Positions 9,045-15,735 of a DNA stretch of 64,000 bases are shown piece after piece. Every line of letters begins with the position of its first letter. Position 1 is the first letter of the stretch. The notes under the pieces are model-generated. The model was not told where the DNA came from. It made no database searches and worked only from the letters and a program-made list of their open reading frames with translations. The position numbers and the translations under genes are program-made. Source of the stretch: Gilvimarinus sp. DA14 (lineage in GTDB: Bacteria > Pseudomonadota > Gammaproteobacteria > Pseudomonadales > Cellvibrionaceae). The stretch is from assembly GCF_024204685.1 (NCBI RefSeq), contig NZ_CP100350.1:2024501-2088500 (forward strand), in the 5' to 3' direction.

Positions 9045-9505
9045 GCGTTATCACCAAGGCGTCGGTAAACTCGCACTACCACCTCTTCGGCGGCAATCAT
9101 CACGGCCACCACCGCAATAAAAGGCACGGCGCCATGAAAGCGACCGTCAAAGTGAATCTGCCCACCAAACGCGAATTCTATGGCGCCAAGCATAATAAAT
9201 TTTGAGACAAACAGAATAAACCAAACGGTAACAAAGTAAGCACCCTTGGCCGCTGCGCCCGACTTGGCTTTAAAATAATCACTAACGTAATGCTCAACCT
9301 TAAAGGTTGCCTGCAACAAGAGTTGCATCAACGCCGCCACCAGCAACGCCACCGAAAAAGCCTCAATATGCACCCGGTCCCAATACTCGTTAAACAGCCC
9401 CAGCACCACCAGATCAATCAAAATAGCGAGAGTGTAGCGTACAAATAACTTCTGACGATTAGTCGGAGGCAGCGCCAGCGCGGAAACAGCGTCTTGTTTT
9501 GACAT
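9041..9505 (-). CDS. Four-helix membrane protein of unknown function
   Basis: The 154-aa protein has about four hydrophobic helices (around residues 25-42, 48-66, 88-110 and 124-140) joined by short charged loops, with no recognised enzymatic motif. It is likely an inner-membrane protein. Its stop overlaps the stop of the convergent LysR gene by four bases. It is the last gene before the AT-rich accessory stretch; the 259 bases beyond its start show no convincing gene or attC structure. Confidence 0.75.
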   Translation of the reverse strand: MSKQDAVSALALPPTNRQKLFVRYTLAILIDLVVLGLFNEYWDRVHIEAFSVALLVAALMQLLLQATFKVEHYVSDYFKAKSGAAAKGAYFVTVWFILFVSKFIMLGAIEFAFGGQIHFDGRFHGAVPFIAVVAVMIAAEEVVVRVYRRLGDNA

Positions 9506-9764
9506 GGTTGATTCTCTTTTTTAACAGCGAAGACTTGCGCTTTGTGATTAGCGTAGACGGGGAAATATACAGGTTTCTTGGGGCGGCGTCAGTTCAAGTG
9601 GTTGCATCGGACTCTTGAAAATACGGCATTCATTGCTCTTTCGGGGGTTTTCACTTCACCATCCACGGGAAAAACCCTCAACAACCAAAAAACTGACTCC
9701 GAAACCTATGATTGCCTATAGCTTCTTAATAGGGTAGCTGGGCGGGTATCGATTAATTTCAAAA

Positions 9765-10250
9765 TCAGTCCGCAATACAACTGCACTCGTTAATGATGAC
9801 GTGCCGAACAGAATCTGGCAGCCCCTTTAGCCCGGCCACTAAAAACTTAGGATACAAGTCATAATCACCAACGCTGCCTAAGGGAACCCAACGAAAAACC
9901 AAATTCACATCCTCTTCCACACCCTCGAAATCCACTTCAGGCTCAAAGTGTGGATAATCGTTCAAAGAAACCATGAAATAATTGGCCACCTCATGGCATC
10001 TCTCAGCTTCATGCTCAAAGAAATTTTCCGTATGCCAAACAAGCCTCTCAACGCGACATTTAACGCCTAGCTCTTCAAAAAGCTCCCTCTCGACAGCACC
10101 CACTGAAGACTCAAAGAGCTCAACCCGGCCACCCGGAAGCGCCCAAAAATCATCGCTCGCGGCTTTATGAATTAACACGTGCTCTCTGTAAATAACTACA
10201 GCCGCAGCCCTAAAACTAAAGCGGCCCTCGCTTGCATCAAAACAAATCAC
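9765..10250 (-). CDS. Nudix hydrolase
   Basis: The 161-aa protein contains a complete Nudix box: a glycine followed by RVELFE and seven residues later RELFEELGV, fitting G-x5-E-x7-R-E-U-x-E-E-x-G-U. Nudix enzymes cleave nucleoside diphosphates linked to another group; the substrate is not evident. The start is GTG, with GAGGTGA just upstream. It lies in the AT-richer accessory block and may be a former integron cassette, although no attC was found beside it. Confidence 0.88.
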   Translation of the reverse strand: MICFDASEGRFSFRAAAVVIYREHVLIHKAASDDFWALPGGRVELFESSVGAVERELFEELGVKCRVERLVWHTENFFEHEAERCHEVANYFMVSLNDYPHFEPEVDFEGVEEDVNLVFRWVPLGSVGDYDLYPKFLVAGLKGLPDSVRHVIINECSCIAD

Positions 10251-10445
10251 TTTTCACCTCAATCACAGCCAGCACTCGCAATACGCTTGTTCCGCACAGA
10301 AATCAAAGACTTGCCCCGGCTCTGTACTGACAAAGTGAAATATTGACGTAAAAAGAATGACTCGACTGTGCCTATTAAATGGACTTAAACCTAAACAGAC
10401 TAATTCAAGATGTTGTCCTTATTTCTTTAAACCTCCATGTTGCAC

Positions 10446-10871
10446 TCACCACCAAGGCGGCGCCGTTAATGAGGCCGAAAAACCGGCGCTTTGAATTTTT
10501 GACAGTAGGCTTTCATTTCTCACTAGACACATGCCTTCATGACCAACTGCACAGGCACTCCACTCTTTGTCTCCTTCAGGGTACAGTGCAATACTATCGC
10601 TGTTACACTTGAGCTTCGAGGCAAAGGATTTTAGCGTCAACATAAAATTAGATGTTGCAAGTAGCGAGCTGGTTCGCCTAGGTTTAGTCCCATCTTCGTA
10701 CGTTGTTATTGCTACCAGATTTTCGTGATCATTTAAAATAAGAATTCCCGCAAGATGTTTTATTTTCGACTCTGGGTATAGCCAAATAACCAACTCACAC
10801 ACTTCCACCTCGGATAGAAGCGCGAGCAATTCAAGCTGCCTCTTAAGCCCGCTCTCTTGAATATAAATCAT
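10446..10871 (-). CDS. Hypothetical protein, 141 aa
   Basis: No family is recognised. The N-terminal half is leucine-rich and alternates strand and helix (QLELLALLSEVEVCELVIWLYP). The middle has a possible beta meander (LAGILILNDHENLVAITTY), and the C-terminus ends PPWW. There is no signal peptide or membrane segment, and no strong ribosome-binding site. It sits between the Nudix gene and the protease gene, all on the minus strand, in AT-rich DNA typical of acquired genes. Coding status is probable rather than certain. Confidence 0.6.
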   Translation of the reverse strand: MIYIQESGLKRQLELLALLSEVEVCELVIWLYPESKIKHLAGILILNDHENLVAITTYEDGTKPRRTSSLLATSNFMLTLKSFASKLKCNSDSIALYPEGDKEWSACAVGHEGMCLVRNESLLSKIQSAGFSASLTAPPWW

Positions 10872-10970
10872 AAGACACCATTCAGAAACAACGTCCGCAC
10901 CAGCCTTAAAGGGGAGACAAAGGCCGACTACTACAGCTAGCTCCGACGCATAATTATTTTGTAATGTCCA

Positions 10971-11708
10971 CTAATCTTCTGGCGTTTGATCCGGCTTCGA
11001 ATTATCAATTACCTCCCTTAGCCAGGGGTAATGTGTAGACACACGAGAATAGTACTCTGAAACTCCGTAATGCCCCTCTTCAAATCCGTTACCCTTTTGA
11101 TACGCGCTGACGCCGGCAACGTAAAGTAGTCCGTCAATTTCCATCAGCGCAGGGCCACCGCTATCACCCGGCCCGCTGATCCCTTCCAGATTTGTCGCGG
11201 TTTCGGGTTTATCAAATAAGAATACGAGGTTGTATTGTGTAGCTTCAATCACCGTATTTCTTGCGCCGCGCAAATTACCATCCTCTCCGGCTAGGCCATC
11301 GCAGCCGTTACCGAAAACACCATTGCCAACGAATACAACGTTTCTGCCAAGCTCGTTTTTCTGGTTGTATAGGGCAATGGGTTTACCGTTGCGAACAGGA
11401 TTTTTCAGCTGGACCAGAGCAATATCACTGTCTGGATGGACAAAGGTTTGCTCAACCTGATACGGGACTTCGAGATGCAGTGCAGTTTCGAGACCGACGC
11501 CCTCCCCTCTCATACAATGCGCCGCCGTCAACAGCCAACCTGGCTCGACTAAGGTGGACATACAACCCCCGATATAGGCGACAGACGCAGCATACCGCGC
11601 GCCCAACTCCTGACATTCTTTATCATCCACATCATGTCGAGTGATGATTCCATGCGCCGGAGAGATTGTTAACAATGTAAGTAATGTTACGTATAGGGCT
11701 AACTTCAT
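10971..11708 (-). CDS. Secreted trypsin-like serine protease (S1 family)
   Basis: The 245-aa protein has a signal peptide (first about 20 residues, ending SPAHG) and then a chymotrypsin-fold domain starting IITRHDV. The catalytic triad is visible: His64 in TAAHC, Asp95 in DIALV, Ser183 in GPGDSGGPA. Several cysteines could form disulfides in the periplasm or outside the cell. Compact size and lack of accessory domains suggest a simple secreted protease. The 3' flank was examined for an attC site; none was convincing, but the 5' flank is attC 11747-11816. Confidence 0.88.
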   Translation of the reverse strand: MKLALYVTLLTLLTISPAHGIITRHDVDDKECQELGARYAASVAYIGGCMSTLVEPGWLLTAAHCMRGEGVGLETALHLEVPYQVEQTFVHPDSDIALVQLKNPVRNGKPIALYNQKNELGRNVVFVGNGVFGNGCDGLAGEDGNLRGARNTVIEATQYNLVFLFDKPETATNLEGISGPGDSGGPALMEIDGLLYVAGVSAYQKGNGFEEGHYGVSEYYSRVSTHYPWLREVIDNSKPDQTPED

Positions 11709-11746
11709 GTGGTATTTCCTTTACGTTTTATCTCTAGGATAGCTTG

Positions 11747-11816
11747 GGCTAACGCTTGGCTTTGCGGCGCATCGAAGCGGAGCGTAGGTGCGTCCGACAC
11801 CAGACACTGGTTACAC
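11747..11816 (-). repeat. attC recombination site between the 95-aa gene and the protease gene
   Basis: Read on the minus strand it begins GTGTAAC (R'' core) and ends AAGCGTTAGCC (R' core). Between them TGTCGGACGCA pairs with TGCGCCGCA, leaving an unpaired T and A: the extrahelical bases that mark the bottom strand of attC hairpins for IntI. The site is about 70 bases long, in the usual attC range. The TAA stop of the 95-aa gene lies inside the R'' core. Confidence 0.78.
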
Positions 11817-12098
11817 CGCATCCGTCAGTGCGGCAACGGCTTCAATAATTTTATCCCTTCTCAGTTCGTATTCACTACTCACTGGCTCTTGGCTACGAGT
11901 AGCCATAAAAAAGAGCTCCGAAGAGATACTCCTCAGTAGGTTAACCACTCTAGAAGATGGCCCAAGTCGGTTGTTCACCGCCCAACGGTCAATCGCACTT
12001 GAGGACAGTCCGAAGAGCTTTTCGTCAAGATCCAGTCTTGAGTTAACCATATCCAGAACATGTCTTTGAGTCGCCATTCGGCTAACAAACTCATCCAT
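11811..12098 (-). CDS. Small helical protein, third gene of the pentapeptide/nucleotidyltransferase cassette
   Basis: A 95-aa, probably all-helical, charged protein without a recognised domain or membrane segment. Its start overlaps the end of the nucleotidyltransferase gene by 8 bases, so the two are translationally coupled and probably work together. Its TAA stop lies within an attC core, as expected for the last gene of an integron cassette. A regulatory subunit, antitoxin or adaptor for the nucleotidyltransferase are possibilities, but none is shown by the sequence. Confidence 0.72.
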   Translation of the reverse strand: MDEFVSRMATQRHVLDMVNSRLDLDEKLFGLSSSAIDRWAVNNRLGPSSRVVNLLRSISSELFFMATRSQEPVSSEYELRRDKIIEAVAALTDAV

Positions 12099-12720
12099 TT
12101 AAATTTACCTCACGGCATAGTTCATCGATCCAAGATCGGCAGCGCTTCAACTCCGGCAATAGAATCGCCAGATCGATATCACCAATACTGTCCCCGGCTC
12201 CTCTCGTTGAAAGCAGGCGAGCCTGCATTAGCAAAGAGTAAACATTCTCATCAACATCCAGGCTTCTCGAGCCAAGCCTTCTCGCCGAATCCCTTCCGAA
12301 GGTTGGGCTGTCCATCCTCGAAAGCGAATAGCAGGTTGCGATGTTTCGCAAAGCTAGAAAAATCGTTGAAAGTTCAAACACTAGACTCGGCGAGCCTTTT
12401 TGAACAGACTGAAATGAGGATTCAAATATATCTCGAAATTTCAAGCAATCGGCTACTGCTCCCGAATATTTAGACGGCGCCCCCAAGCTCTTCAAAAAAT
12501 CAGCCCCATCAGCTGCGTAAATCAGGCGGCTCTCAAGAGAAAGATGCCAAGCGAATGCATTACCAGCTTTCCAGAGCTCAAGTATTCTCGCATACGAATA
12601 AATCGAAAATCTCTCAGGGTTGAGGCGAGAATCCCGACCTTCCACAAGGGCCAGCAGATCAACATCAGAGTCAACAGAAATGTCACCGCGACAAATTGAG
12701 CCAAAAGCGTAGATATGCAT
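12091..12720 (-). CDS. Pol-beta-superfamily nucleotidyltransferase
   Basis: The 209-aa protein opens with a nucleotidyltransferase active site: GSICRGDISVDSDVDLLAL (residues 7-25), matching GS-x(9-12)-D-x-D with Asp19 and Asp21 as metal ligands. The rest is largely helical. It contains IFLALRNIATC, faintly like the R-x4-6-H signature of HEPN domains but lacking the histidine. The family includes MNT antitoxins, aminoglycoside nucleotidyltransferases and AMPylating enzymes. Its start shares one base (TAATG) with the stop of the pentapeptide gene and its end overlaps the 95-aa gene. Confidence 0.82.
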   Translation of the reverse strand: MHIYAFGSICRGDISVDSDVDLLALVEGRDSRLNPERFSIYSYARILELWKAGNAFAWHLSLESRLIYAADGADFLKSLGAPSKYSGAVADCLKFRDIFESSFQSVQKGSPSLVFELSTIFLALRNIATCYSLSRMDSPTFGRDSARRLGSRSLDVDENVYSLLMQARLLSTRGAGDSIGDIDLAILLPELKRCRSWIDELCREVNLNG

Positions 12721-13559
12721 TATCGACGACTAAACCGTTTAACTAAAATCGACACCAAGCAGGCAAGCATTACATACCTCAAAGCCGCGATGCCTGCCAA
12801 TAGCAGACCTGAAAACCCATCTGGCTTAGCGACACCAAGGAATACTTGCGGAGCATTTTTTACTGCCTCAAAGTAACTGGTCAGTGAGTCTGCATCCTTT
12901 AAGAAATAAACCTCGCCCAATGCAATAGCCAACATTACCAAAAGCAACGTTCTAAGCAGCTTCATGAAGCTTTCACCATTCCCCCAGAACGCATCAAGCA
13001 ATACAAAATCAAGCCACTCTAAGAAAGCCTTAATTCGCGCTACACCTGGATAATGCTTTCGGTAATAGGCCTCGCGAGAGCGCCAAGCTTTATACAAATG
13101 AATACGACCGGCCTCAAGTTCAATTTTTATCGCCTTGTTTGCAGCAACTGAATTTCCGATTTGATGGAAGTTCACCCTAAGCGTTCTGGCAAATTTCTGC
13201 TGAAGGTTTTCCTTTCCGGGGCATCCTGTATCAAGAATTTCGGGCTCTACTTGCGTTTGGGAAAACTCTGCGTAATCAAACACACAGCCATCAAACTTAC
13301 TACCTCTAAGGTTTGAGTTAGTAAATTTACACCCAACAAATCTGCAAGAATCAAAAACACACTTATGCAAGTATGCTGAGTCGAAATGCGAGTAGCTGAA
13401 ATCGCAATCTGTGAAGCGCTTCTTCTTGGCAACCAAACGTTCAAATTGTTTATTTCTCAGGTTTACGCCTTTAAGGTCATGGGCGATAGCTTGGTCTGGG
13501 ATAGTTTCCCTGCTCGTAGGGCGAAAATGATCATTCATGCCGTGGGACTCATCCTTCAT
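12720..13559 (-). CDS. Membrane-anchored pentapeptide-repeat protein
   Basis: Residues about 45-105 contain roughly ten A(D/N)LXX-type pentapeptides (FTDCDFSYSHFDSAYLHKC and following), which fold into a right-handed beta helix. After a helical linker there are two hydrophobic segments near the C-terminus (LLRTLLLVMLAIALGEVYFL, then GLLLAGIAALRYVMLACLVS). The protein is thus a cytoplasmic beta-helix tethered to the inner membrane, an arrangement seen among accessory and defence genes. The first ATG lies 3 bases from the preceding attC core; a start 7 codons downstream (13538), preceded by AAGGATGAG, is an alternative. Confidence 0.83.
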   Translation of the reverse strand: MKDESHGMNDHFRPTSRETIPDQAIAHDLKGVNLRNKQFERLVAKKKRFTDCDFSYSHFDSAYLHKCVFDSCRFVGCKFTNSNLRGSKFDGCVFDYAEFSQTQVEPEILDTGCPGKENLQQKFARTLRVNFHQIGNSVAANKAIKIELEAGRIHLYKAWRSREAYYRKHYPGVARIKAFLEWLDFVLLDAFWGNGESFMKLLRTLLLVMLAIALGEVYFLKDADSLTSYFEAVKNAPQVFLGVAKPDGFSGLLLAGIAALRYVMLACLVSILVKRFSRR

Positions 13560-13562
13560 ACG

Positions 13563-13622
13563 GTATAACGCAAGAACTCACCGGCGCACTTTAGTGCGTC
13601 CGAGTGACGCGGTTTGTTAAAC
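13563..13622 (-). repeat. attC recombination site between the GHKL gene and the pentapeptide gene
   Basis: On the minus strand the site starts GTTTAAC (R'', a perfect RYYYAAC) and ends GCGTTATAC (R'). The inner arms TCACTCGGACGCACT and AGTGCGCCGGTGA pair fully except for an extra T and an extra A on one strand, the extrahelical bases used by IntI to choose the bottom strand. Total length is 60 bases, the same as classical attC sites. The TAA stop of the GHKL gene lies in the R'' core and the next cassette gene starts 3 bases beyond R'. Confidence 0.85.
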
Positions 13623-15305
13623 TACGGAATCCGAAGTTCTAGGCGTAAATTCTATATCCAGTATTTCTTTTAGGTACCCTTTCAAACAAAAAACCTCAAT
13701 TTTATGAGCTTTTTTAGGATTGTCTAAAAAGTACTTGGTATAAGACTCGTTCGAATCAGGGGCTATTATTTTCATTTTCCGCTCCTCCCCGTTTACATCC
13801 TTCAGGACATCATCGTGCTTTATATCCGATTCCCAGCAAACAATGCTGTGTAGATTCTCAAAGGAATGATTGAAGTTTCCCGTCAACGTTCTTTTAAATT
13901 CTACATAGAATAGGCGAGCACTAGATATAGGCGTTTTTTTATCCCCCTTGGCAATAACATCTATCCCCTCATGGGTGTCGTAATCAACAACATGAAATGG
14001 AAAGAGGTCTGGCCTCTTTTGTTCGAGCAATAGAAATATTGAGAATACTCCACTTTCTCGTTCAGGCTCCACAAGCGTAAGCCCTTCATAAACAGCAACG
14101 TTTGACCGATTAACCTTCTTAATACGCCATTCAAAGTTCTTCTTTTCTTTTTCCGTTGTTTGGTATGCCTGAGCCTCATCTTCAAGCCATTCCAATGAAG
14201 TCCACTCATCACTCTTTATAATTTCCTCATATATTTTCTTTACCTCCTGCTGGAGGTCCTGAAGAACTTCCGAAGGAGTATTATCTATAGATCCTCTGTT
14301 AGCTGTGAGCCGCAGATCCTGGCAATTAATAAAGGCATGGAATTTTGTATACTCAGAACCTTTAAAGGTGATCCATTCATTCTTTCTCTGGATTGGTATA
14401 AAATCTTTGCAAACCCACAACCCGTATCGCTCTTGGATAGTATAGGCACCAGTTGGTGCTGAATATCCTGGCCTTCTTAGCATCGCATTATAAGAATACT
14501 TTCTATACTTTCCTTCCACACAAAAGATAGCGTTGAACCGAATCTCAGGATAGTTTTTAAGGCTTCCAGTTCTAACTATCCTCTTGGAGTAATGATCAGG
14601 GGCTTTTACCAAATGCTCTTCGAACAGCTTATTTATATCTTTGCTGTCCTCTGGGAAGTAATGGCCTTGCTTAATTGTTTCAAACTCTTCCTCACCCAAT
14701 CCCTTTAGCTCGAGGGTTACAGGGGTCTTGAAATCAAAGAACTGGTTCTCTACCGATCCATGCTTTGTAAACCAAGAAATATAGTCCTTCAAAATATCGT
14801 GAGTAAACTTATCTCGTCGATTGTTGTTGTAACCCCAAACTACTATTTTCGTTCCTTTCTGAACTCCCTCTTTACTAACCACGTGAGCAACTGGTATCTC
14901 TCGGTCGAAAAGTTTCCGAAATGGAGAGTCCATAGTGGCGTGTAAGCCATTGTTCCCATCTGATGTTTCCACCTCAATCTTTTCGCTATTGAAATAGACT
15001 TTCGTCCCATGGCCTTTCTCACCAATTGATTCGATATCATCCCTTCGGGTAGAGTTTCCCAGGTCGAAAAAGTTCTGCAATTGCTCAGAAGTCATTCCGG
15101 CGCCGTTATCAGAAATCTCGATTTTCAAAACGGATTCGCCGTATTTTTTTACGACGTCAAAGCAAATTTTAATTTTTGAAGCCTTGGCGTCATAAGAATT
15201 GCTAACCGCCTCTCTCACCAAATCCAAAGGATTAGAAAAATCATTGGCAATTTCAATAAACTCTTGAGTTTCATCAACAGCAGGTCTGATTTCGAACGAA
15301 TTCAT
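13617..15305 (-). CDS. GHKL (MutL/MORC-like) ATPase with putative C-terminal PD-(D/E)XK nuclease domain
   Basis: The 562-aa protein has a full Bergerat ATP-binding fold: N-box Glu32-x3-Asn36 (LVREAVSNSYDAKA), DNGAGM at 66-71, and the lid G95-EKGHG-T. The middle resembles the transducer region of MutL/MORC/Hsp90-like ATPases. Near the C-terminus Asp449 (HEGIDVI) and Glu469-Phe-Lys471 (FYVEFKRTL) fit the D...(D/E)xK spacing of restriction-endonuclease folds. ATP-driven DNA recognition coupled to cleavage is therefore plausible, as described for bacterial MORC-type ATPases linked to restriction systems. ATG 15305 is preferred over an upstream start at 15395. The gene is AT-rich. Confidence 0.85.
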   Translation of the reverse strand: MNSFEIRPAVDETQEFIEIANDFSNPLDLVREAVSNSYDAKASKIKICFDVVKKYGESVLKIEISDNGAGMTSEQLQNFFDLGNSTRRDDIESIGEKGHGTKVYFNSEKIEVETSDGNNGLHATMDSPFRKLFDREIPVAHVVSKEGVQKGTKIVVWGYNNNRRDKFTHDILKDYISWFTKHGSVENQFFDFKTPVTLELKGLGEEEFETIKQGHYFPEDSKDINKLFEEHLVKAPDHYSKRIVRTGSLKNYPEIRFNAIFCVEGKYRKYSYNAMLRRPGYSAPTGAYTIQERYGLWVCKDFIPIQRKNEWITFKGSEYTKFHAFINCQDLRLTANRGSIDNTPSEVLQDLQQEVKKIYEEIIKSDEWTSLEWLEDEAQAYQTTEKEKKNFEWRIKKVNRSNVAVYEGLTLVEPERESGVFSIFLLLEQKRPDLFPFHVVDYDTHEGIDVIAKGDKKTPISSARLFYVEFKRTLTGNFNHSFENLHSIVCWESDIKHDDVLKDVNGEERKMKIIAPDSNESYTKYFLDNPKKAHKIEVFCLKGYLKEILDIEFTPRTSDSVV

Positions 15306-15652
15306 CTCATCTCTCGGTTGGTTGTATTTTTGTTTAACATTTGTATATCGCGCATGCGCATTATCCTTCGATGAAAAACTCCAAAAAAGAGGCACAAGCC
15401 TTTGAATTATCAGTCATTTAAGCCGCTTACGGGCTTCAGGAAGGGCGAACAGAACGCGCGAAGAGTGATCTTGTTATCTAACCTTCCAAACTGGTTAAAT
15501 GCCTGACTATAAAGCTTTTTATAAAATTTGAAAACCGCAAAGCGAGCAAGCGCCTATAGCAAACCGCGCACACAATCGAAAAGCTTACCACTAGAGCACA
15601 AACAAACGCTTTAGCATCAGACCTCAGACGTCCAGCATCAGACACCTCAAAT
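15306..15652. other. Non-coding stretch upstream of the GHKL cassette
   Basis: No gene is supported between the GHKL start and the ppc terminator; open frames here are short and have no recognisable content. It contains a close pair of integron core-like heptamers, ATCTAAC at 15476-15482 and GTTAAAT at 15494-15500, only 11 bases apart. These could be a remnant cassette boundary but lack attC arms. It also carries the motif CATCAGACCTCAGACGTC at 15615-15632, which recurs almost exactly at 34471-34488. Confidence 0.6.
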
Positions 15653-15688
15653 AAAAAAAGAGGAGACAACCCAAAGGCCATCTCCCCT
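15653..15688 (-). terminator. Intrinsic terminator of ppc
   Basis: On the minus strand AGGGGAGA pairs with TCTCCTCT (one G-T pair) across a 14-base loop, followed by seven T residues. It lies about 50 bases after the ppc stop codon. Confidence 0.72.
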
Positions 15689-15735
15689 CCTTTCCATCAA
15701 CCGTTCACCATAACCCGTGAACCGTCAACCAACCA

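Larger units (their letters stand above)
11747..15305 (-). mobile_element. Integrase-less integron cassette cluster (two attC sites, two cassettes)
   Basis: Two attC-like structures in the same orientation bracket a three-gene unit, and a further cassette gene ends in the first of them. No tyrosine recombinase of the IntI type is encoded in the window, and ppc borders the cluster on the right. This is the arrangement called CALIN (cluster of attC sites lacking an integrase). The DNA is clearly richer in A+T than the flanking core genes, especially across the GHKL gene. The right boundary is uncertain: no complete attC or attI is visible upstream of the GHKL gene. Confidence 0.75.

Noticed and set aside
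10379-10612. Plus-strand reading frame of 77 codons in the accessory block
   Set aside because: It overlaps the 3' end of the 141-aa minus-strand gene, has no ribosome-binding site or recognisable content, and looks like a shadow frame.
10872-10970. Possible attC site after the trypsin-like protease gene
   Set aside because: AACG and TTGTAA words resemble core ends, but the inner arms do not pair and no RYYYAAC/GTTRRRY pair of proper spacing is present.
11811-12720. Classical MNT-HEPN toxin-antitoxin pair
   Set aside because: The nucleotidyltransferase is present, but no intact HEPN R-x4-6-H motif is seen in either protein, so the pair is not called as MNT-HEPN.
15478-15681. Minus-strand 67-codon frame between the GHKL gene and ppc
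   Set aside because: It spans the ppc terminator and the dispersed repeat motif and has no ribosome-binding site; chance open frame.
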